A DNA stretch of 64,000 bases from Marinisporobacter balticus. Lineage in GTDB: Bacteria > Bacillota > Clostridia > Peptostreptococcales > Thermotaleaceae. Of the stretch, positions 45,037 to 54,326 are shown piece by piece. Made by a program: the position numbers and the translations under genes. The first letter of the stretch is position 1. The number at the start of each line of letters is the position of its first letter. Under the pieces are notes generated by a model. The model was given only the letters and a program-made list of their open reading frames with translations. It was not told the origin of the DNA and did not search any database. Location of the stretch: the NCBI RefSeq assembly GCF_004345705.1, contig NZ_SLWV01000001.1, forward strand, positions 62,001 to 126,000, written 5' to 3'.

Positions 45037-45924
45037 CTAGTCTACTGTTTTAAATCCTTCTGGCATTAAGCTCTCTGCAGTTTCTTTTTCACCAAAATGC
45101 CCTTCTTGCCCACTTACTACCATTAGCATCGATATTTTTCCAATCATCGTATCCACATTATCTACTGTTGATATTCTTAATTTTTTGTAGTCTAGAATAT
45201 TTGAGTAAGGAACCTCTAATTTTTCAACAGCCATCACTGGAATATTGTTGTTTTTGAAAAAATTAATAATTGGCACCTCTACATTATTTAGTACAATTTT
45301 TTGTTCGTCTATACTTCCCCCTGCAACAATAATATAATCAGCAGCTCCAGTCAAATCATCCCCATAATCAATCATTTTTTTATCCTTCAAATTTTTTATG
45401 ATTTCCATGCCATTCTCAGAAACTAAAGAACTAGTGAATTTTTTTATTAATTGTGTTTGTAACTCTTCTTTTGAATTTCCTGTTAATCCAAAATCACTCG
45501 CTAATGTTACAAGATCATTCTCATCATCTAATATGAATAGTTCTTTTGTAATAATATTACTTACACTATTAACACCTGCTTTTTTAAAAGCATCTGTTAT
45601 ACCTGAATACTCATAATGTTCACTAGTTTCTAAGATGACAACATTTAAATCTTTTAGTTTTTCTTTTACTAATTCTGGATACATGGTATTTACAAATTTT
45701 TCATTCTTTTCTTTTTCCAAATTCAGTGTATCAATTTTTTCTTGTAGCGTATCTTGCTTTATTTTAAATTCATCAAATTTACTTTCTAACTGGGAAACAA
45801 CTTCTCTTTGCTGTTCTACAATTAAATCTTGTCCATCTAACATAATTCCAATAAATATGCCTATCCCTATTGCCAAAAATATTGCAACAATCGTTATTAA
45901 ATAATACTTTAAATTTATTACCAA
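45037..45924 (-). CDS. steB: MctB/SteB-like copper transporter family protein
   Basis: 295 residues: one N-terminal membrane segment (YYLITIVAIFLAIGIGIFIGIM), a coiled-coil-like region (QQREVVSQLESKFDEFKIKQ), then an extracytoplasmic alpha/beta domain ending in VVSGQEGHFGEKET. This is the copper transporter (MctB)/SteB family. With SteA it probably functions in the cytokinetic or envelope machinery; copper transport is not evident. Start TTG 45924, overlapping steA by seven bases. Confidence 0.8.
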   Translation of the reverse strand: MVINLKYYLITIVAIFLAIGIGIFIGIMLDGQDLIVEQQREVVSQLESKFDEFKIKQDTLQEKIDTLNLEKEKNEKFVNTMYPELVKEKLKDLNVVILETSEHYEYSGITDAFKKAGVNSVSNIITKELFILDDENDLVTLASDFGLTGNSKEELQTQLIKKFTSSLVSENGMEIIKNLKDKKMIDYGDDLTGAADYIIVAGGSIDEQKIVLNNVEVPIINFFKNNNIPVMAVEKLEVPYSNILDYKKLRISTVDNVDTMIGKISMLMVVSGQEGHFGEKETAESLMPEGFKTVD

Positions 45925-47066
45925 ATGTGATACCTCCCTAAAAATTCCATTGGAAAAACAAATTTTAATTTTATCACAAATAATTTTAGTAATTGTTGTA
46001 CCGTTGGAGATAATGCCCCTACAATAAAAATAGGGATCATCGCCCCAACAGCCAATCCAACGAAATGTTTGAATTTTACGCTTTCTCCATACAATTTATT
46101 AACACCTTTTGCATCAATGAGTTTTGCACCGACCTTTAATCTTACGAGAAAAGTACTTGCCATTCCTTTTCTTCCCTTTTCAAGAAAATCAACCATACTT
46201 GAGTGGGTGCCTACAGCTACTATTAATTCTGTTTTATTCTCAAAAGCCAGTAACATTGCAATATCTTCACTTGTTCCAGGAGCTGGAAACACTACACTTT
46301 TGAGCCCTAATTCTTCAATTCTTTCAAGTCCTGGTGCTTTGCCGTTCGTATAGGCATGTACAACAATTTCTTTGCAAGCCTTTAAGCATTCATCAGAAAC
46401 GCTGTCCATATCCCCCACAATTATATCTGGAATATATCCACACTCCATAAGGGCATCTCCACCACCATCAACTCCAATTAGTATTGGATTAAATTCCTCA
46501 ATATAGGATTTTATTGCATGTAAATCTTCTTTGTAATTTTTTCCTCTTACAACCACTAAAGTATGTCTTTCCTTAAATTTTGTTTCAACTTCTGGTATTT
46601 TTAAATTTCCAAGAATCATATCTTTTTCTTTTTTTGCATACTCTAATGTATTCTCAATAAATTTATCTAATTCAAACTGAAAATTTTCACTTGTTTCTTC
46701 TAGTTTCTTTTTTATTAATTCATTGGTTAATATTGTTCCAGCTCCAATATTTTGTTCACGAATATATATTTCGTTCCCTTTAATCTCTAAGATATCCGCT
46801 TCATTAATCCTATTAAAAATAGCTTCTCCTACATGATCCAATATAGGAATTCCTGCTTTTTCTAAAATCTCAGGTCCAAGGTTTGGATACCGCCCACTGA
46901 TGGACTGCGCCGCATTAATAACCATCACTGGTTTGCGCATGACTAAAGAATTAGCAGCAACTTCATCTAAATCTTCATGATTAATCACTGCAATTTCTCC
47001 TGAATTTAGTCTATTCACAAGTTCTTTCGTTCTTTTATCTACTCTTGCAATTGCTTTGGTTAACAT
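45918..47066 (-). CDS. steA: SteA-like putative cytokinetic ring protein
   Basis: 382 residues of the SteA family (earlier annotated thiamine-pyrophosphokinase-like). N-terminus RVDKRTKELVNRLNSGEIAVINHEDLDEVAA, then DGGGDALMECGYIPDIIVGDMDSVSDE, the thiamine-pyrophosphokinase-type motif, and a C-terminal membrane segment (VGLAVGAMIPIFIVGALSPTVQ). SteA/SteB are linked to cell division in actinobacteria; here by homology. Start ATG 47066 after GGAGG. Confidence 0.85.
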   Translation of the reverse strand: MLTKAIARVDKRTKELVNRLNSGEIAVINHEDLDEVAANSLVMRKPVMVINAAQSISGRYPNLGPEILEKAGIPILDHVGEAIFNRINEADILEIKGNEIYIREQNIGAGTILTNELIKKKLEETSENFQFELDKFIENTLEYAKKEKDMILGNLKIPEVETKFKERHTLVVVRGKNYKEDLHAIKSYIEEFNPILIGVDGGGDALMECGYIPDIIVGDMDSVSDECLKACKEIVVHAYTNGKAPGLERIEELGLKSVVFPAPGTSEDIAMLLAFENKTELIVAVGTHSSMVDFLEKGRKGMASTFLVRLKVGAKLIDAKGVNKLYGESVKFKHFVGLAVGAMIPIFIVGALSPTVQQLLKLFVIKLKFVFPMEFLGRYHIW

Positions 47067-47135
47067 ATTTTTCCTCCAATTGCTTTTTCATTAGTATTTC
47101 TAAATTTTTATAAATAATACCATTCACCAAAAGAT

Positions 47136-47141
47136 ATTATA
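47136..47141 (-). promoter_or_regulatory. Extended -10 promoter before steA
   Basis: TGGTATAAT (TATAAT at 47136-47141, minus strand), no clear -35. The same ATTATGGTATAAT string precedes selA. Confidence 0.45.
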
Positions 47142-47189
47142 CCATAATTAGGGTGTAGAATATATACATTTTGTGACTTTTTATGATAC

Positions 47190-47242
47190 TAAATAAAATA
47201 CTATCTGCATATGGAGGATCCGTTTTCCACTACAGATAGTAT
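47190..47242 (-). terminator. Terminator after proB
   Basis: ATACTATCTG/CAGATAGTAT hairpin with a nested inner pairing, followed on the minus strand by TTTTATTT, downstream of the proB stop. Confidence 0.65.
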
Positions 47243-47249
47243 GATTCTT

Positions 47250-48041
47250 TTATTTTGGAATAAATAGTGTTGCTTTTTGTGTTCCCTCTAATAATGCCAA
47301 CAACATATTTTCTTTTTTACCATTTACTAAAATCATAGGTATTCCATAATTATTCACTCTTCTAGCAGCTTCAATTTTTGTTTCAATTCCTCCTGTACCA
47401 AAATCATTCCCTGCACCTATTTCAATATTTTTTAATAAAGCATCAATATCATCAACTTCTTCTAAGAGGCGCGCATCTTTATGTTCTTTTGGATTTTTAC
47501 TAAACACACCATCAATATCACTACACATAACCAGTAAATCAGCATCCCAAAGATTTGCTGTAAGTGCTGCTAATGTATCATTATCTCCAATTTTTATTTC
47601 TTCTACACATACTGTATCATTTTCATTAATAATAGGAATAACCCCTTCATCTATTAAGGTAAATAATGTATTTCTAATATTTAAAGTTCTATTTGCATCG
47701 AATAAATCTTCTCTTGTTAATAGCATTTGCCCAATATGCATCCCATATTTAGAAAAAGCTTTTCGATATGAATCCATGAGTTCTACTTGCCCAATAGCGC
47801 ATAAAGCTTGCTTATAGTGAATATCTCCTTTCCTCATCCATTTACTAATGGTTGCTACACCTGCTATTCTTGCACCAGAAGATACAATCACAATCTGTTT
47901 TCCTTGCTCTTTTAAATAATTTACTTGTTCACTAAGTTTTTGCAAAAATTCTTTATTAATGGTTCCATCTTCATTTGCTAATGTATTACTCCCTATCTTA
48001 ACAACAATTTTTCTACTTGTTTTCATAATGGTAGTCAACAT
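47250..48041 (-). CDS. proB: Glutamate 5-kinase without PUA domain
   Basis: First step of proline synthesis, phosphorylating glutamate. 263 residues, amino acid kinase fold: VVKIGSNTLANEDG N-terminus, IVSSGARIAG, NENDTVCVEEIKIGDNDTLAALTA, CSDIDGVFSKNPKEH, GTGGIETKIEAARR. It stops after the kinase domain, so the C-terminal PUA domain of E. coli/B. subtilis ProB is absent, as in many Clostridia. Gap to proA nine bases; order is proA then proB from the T-box promoter. Confidence 0.95.
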   Translation of the reverse strand: MLTTIMKTSRKIVVKIGSNTLANEDGTINKEFLQKLSEQVNYLKEQGKQIVIVSSGARIAGVATISKWMRKGDIHYKQALCAIGQVELMDSYRKAFSKYGMHIGQMLLTREDLFDANRTLNIRNTLFTLIDEGVIPIINENDTVCVEEIKIGDNDTLAALTANLWDADLLVMCSDIDGVFSKNPKEHKDARLLEEVDDIDALLKNIEIGAGNDFGTGGIETKIEAARRVNNYGIPMILVNGKKENMLLALLEGTQKATLFIPK

Positions 48042-48050
48042 AATATCCCT

Positions 48051-49289
48051 CTATTCTCTGATTTGTCCATTCCCTAATATTGTATATTTTATTGTAACTA
48101 ATTCATTTAAGCCCATCGGACCCCGCGCATGCATTTTTTGCGTACTAATGCCCATTTCTGCACCAAACCCAAACTGGCTACCATCTGTAAATCGCGTCGA
48201 AGCATTCACATATACAGCTGCTGCATCTACCTGGCGTAAAAATTTATTTGCATTGCTTAAATTCTCTGTTAAAATTGCTTCTGAATGCTTTGTTCCATAT
48301 TTACGAATATGCAAAATCGTATCTTCCAAATTTTGTACAATTTTAATTGCTAAAATATAATCTAAGTATTCTTCAGCCCAATCTTCTTTCGTTGCACATT
48401 TTACAGGAATCATTTTTTTTGTTTCTTCACATCCTCTCATTTCTACCCTATCCTTTAAATAATCATAAAGTTTAGGTAAAAACACCTCTGCAATATTTTT
48501 ATGAACCAAAACTGTTTCACAAGCATTACAAACGCCAGGACGTTGCACCTTTGCATTTTCAATAATATTTATAGCCTTTTGTATATTTGCAGTTGCATCT
48601 ACAAATATATGACAATTTCCTACGCCTGTTTCAATCGTTGGTACAGATGCATTGTTTACAACAAATTGAATTAAATCATTTCCGCCTCGTGGAATAATTA
48701 GATCTATATATTTATTGAGTGTTAACATTTCTTTCACAACGCTACGGTTAGGGTCATCTACAAATCCAATGACCTCTTCAGAAATATTGCTTTTTTTCAA
48801 GCCTTCCTTCATTGCATATACTAAGGCTCTATTAGAATGCATAGATGAAGAACTTCCACGAAGTAAAATACAATTGCCACTTTTTAATGTAAGTGAAAAA
48901 GCATCCACCGTTACATTGGGTCTTGATTCATAAATAATACCAATAACCCCAATAGGTACGGTCATCTTACTGACTGTTAAACCATTTTCTAAAGTCCAAA
49001 CTTCACTGCTTTTCCAAACAGGATCTTTCATCTTAATGATATTATGAATACCTTCTATCATATCATCAATTCGTTCTTCACTTAGACGTAATCGATCAAT
49101 TAAGCTTTCTTTCATATTATTTTCTATTGCTTTTTCAATATCCTTTTGGTTTTCTCTAAGAATATGTTCCGCGTGTCCCTTTAAGCTAAGTGCGACTTCC
49201 TTTAAAGCTTCATTTTTAGATTTTGTATCCATAGTGGCTAAAACCTGTGATGCCTCATACAGCCTTTTGCCTATATCTATTAACGACAT
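48051..49289 (-). CDS. proA: Gamma-glutamyl phosphate reductase
   Basis: Second enzyme of proline synthesis, aldehyde dehydrogenase superfamily. About 412 residues from ATG 49289 (AAGGAG eight bases before; the frame extends to a GTG at 49298 without such spacing). GVIGIIYESRPNVTVDAFSL, GNCILLRGSSSSMHSN and VQRPGVCNACETVLVH with the catalytic cysteine. First gene of a proA-proB operon under the proline T-box. Confidence 0.96.
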   Translation of the reverse strand: MSLIDIGKRLYEASQVLATMDTKSKNEALKEVALSLKGHAEHILRENQKDIEKAIENNMKESLIDRLRLSEERIDDMIEGIHNIIKMKDPVWKSSEVWTLENGLTVSKMTVPIGVIGIIYESRPNVTVDAFSLTLKSGNCILLRGSSSSMHSNRALVYAMKEGLKKSNISEEVIGFVDDPNRSVVKEMLTLNKYIDLIIPRGGNDLIQFVVNNASVPTIETGVGNCHIFVDATANIQKAINIIENAKVQRPGVCNACETVLVHKNIAEVFLPKLYDYLKDRVEMRGCEETKKMIPVKCATKEDWAEEYLDYILAIKIVQNLEDTILHIRKYGTKHSEAILTENLSNANKFLRQVDAAAVYVNASTRFTDGSQFGFGAEMGISTQKMHARGPMGLNELVTIKYTILGNGQIRE

Positions 49290-49331
49290 ATTTACCACTC
49301 CTTCTATAAATTATTTCTACTTTTTTATATG

Positions 49332-49565
49332 CAAAAAAAACTCTCATCCCTAAGGGACGAGAGTTTACCCGCGGTACCACCCTAATTAGCCTAATTGCTC
49401 ACTTAGTATAATCATAACGTGATTACAACCGTAATGACTTTATTTGTCATATGCTCCAGAGCGGGTTCAAAAAGATAGTTTATAAGATTCTCACCAATAT
49501 CTTATTCTCTGTGAAGCATCTCTCTTTTACTATTCTCCTTCAAAGCATCTAAATATTTATATTTA
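49332..49565 (-). promoter_or_regulatory. T-box leader of proA-proB (Pro)
   Basis: T-box core AGGGTGGTACCGCGGG at 49368-49383 on the minus strand, then a terminator ACTCTCGTCCCTTAGGGATGAGAGTTTTTTTT (49332-49366). The stem I region contains GAACCCGC, with CCC or CCG as proline specifier (about 49465). This links proline-charging state to synthesis. The 321-base gap to purB is filled by this leader and its promoter. Confidence 0.95.
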
Positions 49566-49571
49566 AAAACA

Positions 49572-49600
49572 ATTATATCAAAAAATTCAAAGCATGTCAA
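49572..49600 (-). promoter_or_regulatory. SigA promoter of the proAB T-box transcript
   Basis: TTGACA (49595-49600), 17-base spacer, TATAAT (49572-49577), perfect consensus on the minus strand. Confidence 0.9.
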
Positions 49601-49610
49601 TGTAATAATT

Positions 49611-51041
49611 TTACACTTTCAAATCTACTTCGATTCCTAAAAGATCCTTATGCGCCGCTAGTATAGGATCAATATTCTCTTTGATAAACTCAGATACTTG
49701 TTGTGATGCTCTACCTATAAAAAGTTTCGGGTTCATTAAATGTCCAATATCTTCTTTTGAAATGCCAAATGTCGCATCTTCTACAATTCTTAATAATAAA
49801 TCATTCTCTTTCCCTTCTTGTTTTACTTGTTTCGCTGCTTCCATAGAATGCACACGAATCTTTTCATGTAACTCTTGTCGGTCGCCACCTCTTTTTACAG
49901 CTTCCATTAAGATATTCTCTGTAGCCATGAATGGTAGCTCATTCATAACATGCTGTGTGATTACCTTTTCATAAACGACTAACCCAGAAGAGATGTTTAT
50001 ACCTATTTCAAGGATCGCATCTACTGCTAAAAAAGCTTCTGGTATAGAAATTCTTCTATTTGCTGAGTCATCTAGCGTCCTCTCAAACCACTGTGTAGAA
50101 ACTGTCATAGCTGTATTCATTGTAGATGCGATAACATGTCTAGAAAGAGATGCTACTCTTTCACTTCGCATAGGATTTCTTTTATATGCCATGGCTGAAG
50201 AGCCAATTTGTGTAGATTCAAAAGGTTCCTCTATTTCTTTTAAATTTTGAAGAAGTCTAAGGTCATTTGTCATTTTATGTGCACTCTGTGCGATACCACT
50301 CAAAACAGAAAGTACTTTATAATCTAATTTTCTTGAGTAGGTTTGTCCTGTTACAGGAAAAGTTTTATCAAATCCTAATTTTTGTGCTACAAGTTGATCT
50401 AATGCTTTTACCTTTTCATGATTGCCATCAAAAAGTTCTAAAAAACTCGCTTGGGTACCTGTTGTACCCTTTGCACCTCTTAATTTGAAACTTGCTAATA
50501 AATGCTCAGCATCCTCATAGTCCATTAAAAGATCCATTAACCAAAGGGTAGCACGTTTACCAACAGTCGTTAATTGAGCAGGTTGAAAATGCGTAAATCC
50601 AAGGGTTGGTAGTTCCTTATATTCTTTTGCAAACTTAGACAGCTTATTCATAAGATTCGTCATTTTTTTTATAATCGTCATCATTGCTTTTTTCATAATA
50701 ATAACATCTGTATTATCTCCGACATAAGCACTGGTTGCACCAAGATGGATAATCGGTTTTGCTTTCGGACATTGTATGCCATAAGCATACACATGTGCCA
50801 TTACATCATGTCTTGTTTCCTTTTCTCTTTTTATAGCAACATCATAATTGATTGTATCGCGAAATTTTTTCATTTCTTCGATTTGCTCATGGGATATTGC
50901 TAATCCTAATTCTTTTTGAGACTCCGCTAGCGCAATCCATAGTGCTCTCCATGTTTCAAATTTTTCATCTGAAGAAAAAATTTCTGCCATTTCTTTACTT
51001 GCATATCTTGTGATTAATGGATTTTCGTAATATTTTGTCAA
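49611..51041 (-). CDS. purB: Adenylosuccinate lyase
   Basis: Purine synthesis and AMP formation; cleaves SAICAR and adenylosuccinate. 476 residues, fumarase/aspartase fold. The signature GSSAMAYKRNPMRSE (about residue 264) is intact, with HLGATSAYVGDNTD and a TLGFTHFQPAQLTT segment. TTG start 51041 with AAAGGGG upstream. Monocistronic as far as visible: no other pur genes near. Confidence 0.96.
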   Translation of the reverse strand: MTKYYENPLITRYASKEMAEIFSSDEKFETWRALWIALAESQKELGLAISHEQIEEMKKFRDTINYDVAIKREKETRHDVMAHVYAYGIQCPKAKPIIHLGATSAYVGDNTDVIIMKKAMMTIIKKMTNLMNKLSKFAKEYKELPTLGFTHFQPAQLTTVGKRATLWLMDLLMDYEDAEHLLASFKLRGAKGTTGTQASFLELFDGNHEKVKALDQLVAQKLGFDKTFPVTGQTYSRKLDYKVLSVLSGIAQSAHKMTNDLRLLQNLKEIEEPFESTQIGSSAMAYKRNPMRSERVASLSRHVIASTMNTAMTVSTQWFERTLDDSANRRISIPEAFLAVDAILEIGINISSGLVVYEKVITQHVMNELPFMATENILMEAVKRGGDRQELHEKIRVHSMEAAKQVKQEGKENDLLLRIVEDATFGISKEDIGHLMNPKLFIGRASQQVSEFIKENIDPILAAHKDLLGIEVDLKV

Positions 51042-51109
51042 TTTTTTAACCCCTTTCCAATTCTACTAAACTAATTATATTCTACAAATTTATTTAAAAT
51101 CCTTTTAAA

Positions 51110-51925
51110 TTACTTATTTTTCATCGAAATAATTGTATGATACGGTACAGAAACACTTCCAATAGTAGGTTTGTCATTGATCATTTCATCATGGTAGTCT
51201 GATCCTCCTGTAATAAATAGATTATATTTCTGAGCCAATTTCAAGTAGATTTGACTATGTAAATAGGAATGTCTTGTGTGATAGACCTCTATTCCTTTTA
51301 TCCCTTTTTTTAAGACATCTTCTATGGAAATCTTACTATCAATTAATCTAGGATGTGCCAAAACAGGTATCCCATTTGCGTTTTCTATAACATTTATTGC
51401 TTCATCCATAGTAAGTTTGAACCTCTCTACATATGCATCTTGTCCCTTTATCAGTAATTTCTCGAATGCTTCTTGTATGGATGATACATACCCTTTTCTC
51501 AGCAGTACTTTCGCTATATGCGGTCTACCAACGGCACCTGCTTTAGCGATATCACAAACTTCTGTAAATGTAATTTCATAACCTATCTTTATTAACTTTT
51601 CTACAATCAATTTTGCTCTTTGTATTCTATGATTTTTAATTTGATCTGTTATTTTAATAATTTCTTTGTTCTTGAAATCTATAAAGTATCCTAATACATG
51701 AATTTCAACATCATTATAGATTGCACTCAATTCTATGCCCGGTATCACAAAAAAATCACTATATTCTTTCGAAGCTTCTATTGCATCTTCAATACCTTCA
51801 ACTGTATCATGGTCTGTAATAGCAATTCCCATCAATCCTAATTTTTTCGCCCAATCTACTATTTCGTTAGGTGAAAGAATCCCATCAGATGCACGCGTAT
51901 GTACATGCATATCAATATTTCCCAT
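51110..51925 (-). CDS. PHP domain phosphoesterase
   Basis: 271 residues. N-terminal MHVHTRASDG, then AITDHDTVEGI, and conserved histidines/aspartates at VLGYFID, RPHIAKVL, VLAHPRL and GGSDYHDE: the four-motif PHP metal site. Such YciV-like PHP proteins hydrolyse 3',5'-nucleoside bisphosphate or similar; the substrate here is unknown. No operon partner visible. Confidence 0.88.
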   Translation of the reverse strand: MGNIDMHVHTRASDGILSPNEIVDWAKKLGLMGIAITDHDTVEGIEDAIEASKEYSDFFVIPGIELSAIYNDVEIHVLGYFIDFKNKEIIKITDQIKNHRIQRAKLIVEKLIKIGYEITFTEVCDIAKAGAVGRPHIAKVLLRKGYVSSIQEAFEKLLIKGQDAYVERFKLTMDEAINVIENANGIPVLAHPRLIDSKISIEDVLKKGIKGIEVYHTRHSYLHSQIYLKLAQKYNLFITGGSDYHDEMINDKPTIGSVSVPYHTIISMKNK

Positions 51926-52068
51926 AGTCCCACCTCAATATGATTTTCAAAATATTTATATCTTTATTATCCGTCTATTTTTCTTATTATAATCGCTCCT
52001 ATACAAGTATATTTCTAAACTTTCATAGGTAAAATTAGTCATAAATTCATACTTTTATCAAATCATAC

Positions 52069-52095
52069 AAAAAGCCTGCTATAAAAGCAGGCTTT
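52069..52095 (-). terminator. Terminator after spoVS
   Basis: AAAGCCTGC/GCAGGCTTT hairpin followed on the minus strand by a T run (TTTTTGT), just downstream of the spoVS stop. Confidence 0.85.
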
Positions 52096-52106
52096 CGTAT
52101 AGACTA

Positions 52107-52367
52107 TTATCTTGGTTGCACAATTAATTTTATTGCAGTTCTTTCTTCCCCGTCTATTAACACATCTGTAAAAGCAGGGATACAAACTAGGTCAACACCA
52201 CTAGGAGCAACAAATCCTCTAGCAATGGCTACTGCTTTTACTGCTTGATTTAGAGCACCTGCACCAATCGCTTGGATTTCAGCACCCCCGCGTTCTCTTA
52301 AAACGCCTGCTAATGCTCCTGCAACAGAATTTGGACTTGATTTTGCTGATACTTTTAATACTTCCAT
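52107..52367 (-). CDS. spoVS: Stage V sporulation protein S
   Basis: 86 residues beginning MEVLKVSAKSSPNSVAGALA, with the typical RERGGAEIQAIGAGALNQAV and AIARGFVAP; Alba-fold protein affecting sporulation and septation. Very strongly conserved. Has a candidate SigH promoter at 52429-52458 and a terminator at 52069-52095, so it is a single-gene transcript. Confidence 0.97.
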   Translation of the reverse strand: MEVLKVSAKSSPNSVAGALAGVLRERGGAEIQAIGAGALNQAVKAVAIARGFVAPSGVDLVCIPAFTDVLIDGEERTAIKLIVQPR

Positions 52368-52428
52368 GATTATAGCCCCCTTAAATTTAAATGAAATTTG
52401 GTTTTATTTAACAAATTTGTTTATATAT

Positions 52429-52458
52429 TAATTCTACACCTATTATTGAAAAACCTTT
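52429..52458 (-). promoter_or_regulatory. Candidate SigH promoter of spoVS
   Basis: Minus strand: AAAGGTTTT (52450-52458), 12-base spacer, GTAGAATTA (52429-52437). Consensus SigH is RnAGGAWWW, 11-12 bases, RnnGAATWW, so the -10 fits fully and the -35 with one mismatch. spoVS is SigH-dependent in Bacillus, which supports this. Confidence 0.6.
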
Positions 52459-52501
52459 TTTATAAACCGAAAAAATTGAAAATTTAAAAAAATTATTTTA
52501 A

Positions 52502-52533
52502 AAAATAAAAGAAGCTTAAGCTTCTTTTATTTT
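52502..52533 (-). terminator. Terminator after rny
   Basis: Perfect 32-base palindrome (AAAATAAAAGAAGCTT and its complement) spanning the rny stop codon; a strong stem ending in a T run. Confidence 0.8.
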
Positions 52534-54077
52534 GCATATTCAATCGCTCTTGTTTCCCTTATAACATTCACTTTAATTTGTCCAGGATACTCTAATTCAT
52601 TTTCAACTTTCTTTGTTATTTCACGCGCAAGATAAATAATATCTTCATCTGTCATTTCTTCTGGTTTTACCATAATCCGAATCTCTCTACCTGCTTGAAT
52701 AGCAAATGATTTTTCAACCCCTTCACTTGAATTTGCAATTTCTTCAAGTGTTTGTAATCGCTTAATATAAGTCTCAAGTGTTTCTCTTCTTGCACCTGGT
52801 CTAGCAGCTGATACCGCATCTGCTGCTGTTACAAGTACTGCTTCAATGGTTTCAGGTTCATAATCTCCATGATGCGCAGACATGGCATGGATCACTTCAC
52901 TAGATTCCTTATATTTTTTCAATAAATCCATTCCTATATCTACATGTGTGCCTTCAATTTCATGATCAACTGCTTTTCCAATATCATGAAGTAGTCCTGC
53001 TCTTTTTGCAAGTTTCACATCAACGCCTAATTCAACAGCCATCAAACCTGCTAAATGGGAAACTTCTATAGAATGCTTCAAAACGTTTTGACCATAACTG
53101 GTTCTATATTTAAGTCTTCCAAGTAATTTCACTAACTCTGGGTGAAGACTGTGAACACCCGTGTCAAACGTAGCTTGTTCACCTTCTTCTTTCATAATAT
53201 TATTTACTTCCTTCTTCGCTTTTTCTACCATTTCTTCAATTCTTGCTGGATGGATTCTACCATCTACAATAAGCTTCTCTAGTGCAATTCTTGCTACTTC
53301 TCTTCTTATAGGGTCAAAACCCGAAAGAATTACTGCTTCTGGTGTATCATCAATGATCAAATCTATTCCAGTTAATGTTTCTAATGCTCTTATATTTCTT
53401 CCTTCTCTACCAATGATTCTACCTTTCATTTCATCATTTGGAAGATTTACTACAGATACTGTCGTTTCAGCAACATGGTCTGCTGCACATTTTTGTATCG
53501 CATAAGATATAATTTCTTTAGCTTTCTTTTCTCCATCTTCTTTCGCTTTTTGTTCAATTTCTTTAATCATCATAGCTGCTTCATGTTTCACTTCTTTTTT
53601 TGTATCGTTTAAAAGCAATTCTCTCGCTTGTTCAGATGTAAGCCCTGATATTCTTTCTAACTCTTCCATTTGCTTTTCATAGAGTCCATCAATCTGATCT
53701 TTTCTTTCTGTTACTTCTTTTATTTTTTTATTCAATTTTTCATCTTTTTTCTCTAGATTATCAGACTTTCTATCTAACGCCTCTTCTTTTTGCAATAATC
53801 TTCTTTCTAATCTCTGTATTTCATTACGTCTTTCTCTATTTTCTCTTTCAAGTTCATGTCTTAGTCTATGAACTTCTTCTTTTGCCTCAAGTAAAATTTC
53901 TTTTTTTGATGTTTCTGCTTTCTTTTGAGCTTCTATTATGATTTCTTCCGCTCTTTGTTCAGCATTATTCATTTTGCCCTCAGCAATATTTTTTCTAACA
54001 ATATATCCTATACCACTTCCTATAACAATTGCTACAATAGATACTATAATATCGATAGGATTAATATTAATACACAA
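52527..54077 (-). CDS. rny: Ribonuclease Y
   Basis: Membrane-anchored endoribonuclease initiating mRNA decay. 516 residues: N-terminal transmembrane segment (IDIIVSIVAIVIGSGIGYIV), a long coiled coil (about residues 30-200, rich in Glu/Arg/Lys), KH domain (DEMKGRIIGREGRNIRALE), and HD domain with HDIGKAVDHEIEG. TTG start 54077 after GGGAGG. An attenuator-type hairpin (54109-54130) lies just before the ribosome binding site. Confidence 0.96.
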   Translation of the reverse strand: MCININPIDIIVSIVAIVIGSGIGYIVRKNIAEGKMNNAEQRAEEIIIEAQKKAETSKKEILLEAKEEVHRLRHELERENRERRNEIQRLERRLLQKEEALDRKSDNLEKKDEKLNKKIKEVTERKDQIDGLYEKQMEELERISGLTSEQARELLLNDTKKEVKHEAAMMIKEIEQKAKEDGEKKAKEIISYAIQKCAADHVAETTVSVVNLPNDEMKGRIIGREGRNIRALETLTGIDLIIDDTPEAVILSGFDPIRREVARIALEKLIVDGRIHPARIEEMVEKAKKEVNNIMKEEGEQATFDTGVHSLHPELVKLLGRLKYRTSYGQNVLKHSIEVSHLAGLMAVELGVDVKLAKRAGLLHDIGKAVDHEIEGTHVDIGMDLLKKYKESSEVIHAMSAHHGDYEPETIEAVLVTAADAVSAARPGARRETLETYIKRLQTLEEIANSSEGVEKSFAIQAGREIRIMVKPEEMTDEDIIYLAREITKKVENELEYPGQIKVNVIRETRAIEYAK

Positions 54078-54108
54078 ACACCTCCCTGCTTGAACTTAAG
54101 CAAATAAT

Positions 54109-54130
54109 AAAACCGAGAAACCTCGGTTTT
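54109..54130 (-). terminator. Attenuator-type terminator in the rny leader
   Basis: Minus strand AAAACCGAG/CTCGGTTTT with a short loop, then TATTATTTG, located 30 bases before the rny start and downstream of the promoter at 54220. Since it is between promoter and gene, readthrough must be controlled. Confidence 0.65.
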
Positions 54131-54219
54131 TAAATCTTTCACTATGTGATTATAGAGTAAAATTTAAAACACTAGTTAGGCCCCTTTATTCATGCATAGA
54201 TACACCAATATCTGTTATA

Positions 54220-54248
54220 ATTGTATATCTTTTTTTATACACTGTCAA
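54220..54248 (-). promoter_or_regulatory. SigA promoter of rny
   Basis: TTGACA (54243-54248), 17-base spacer, TACAAT (54220-54225), minus strand, between the recA terminator and rny. Confidence 0.8.
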
Positions 54249-54300
54249 GCTGAACTTCACTGTTCTATTCTAACCATTTGCCTGTTAAAATATTCCTATA

Positions 54301-54324
54301 AAAAAAACCCTATTATGGGTTTTT
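54301..54324 (-). terminator. Terminator after recA
   Basis: AAACCC/GGGTTT hairpin with TTTTTTT on the minus strand, 2 bases beyond the recA stop. Confidence 0.75.
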
Positions 54325-54326
54325 CA

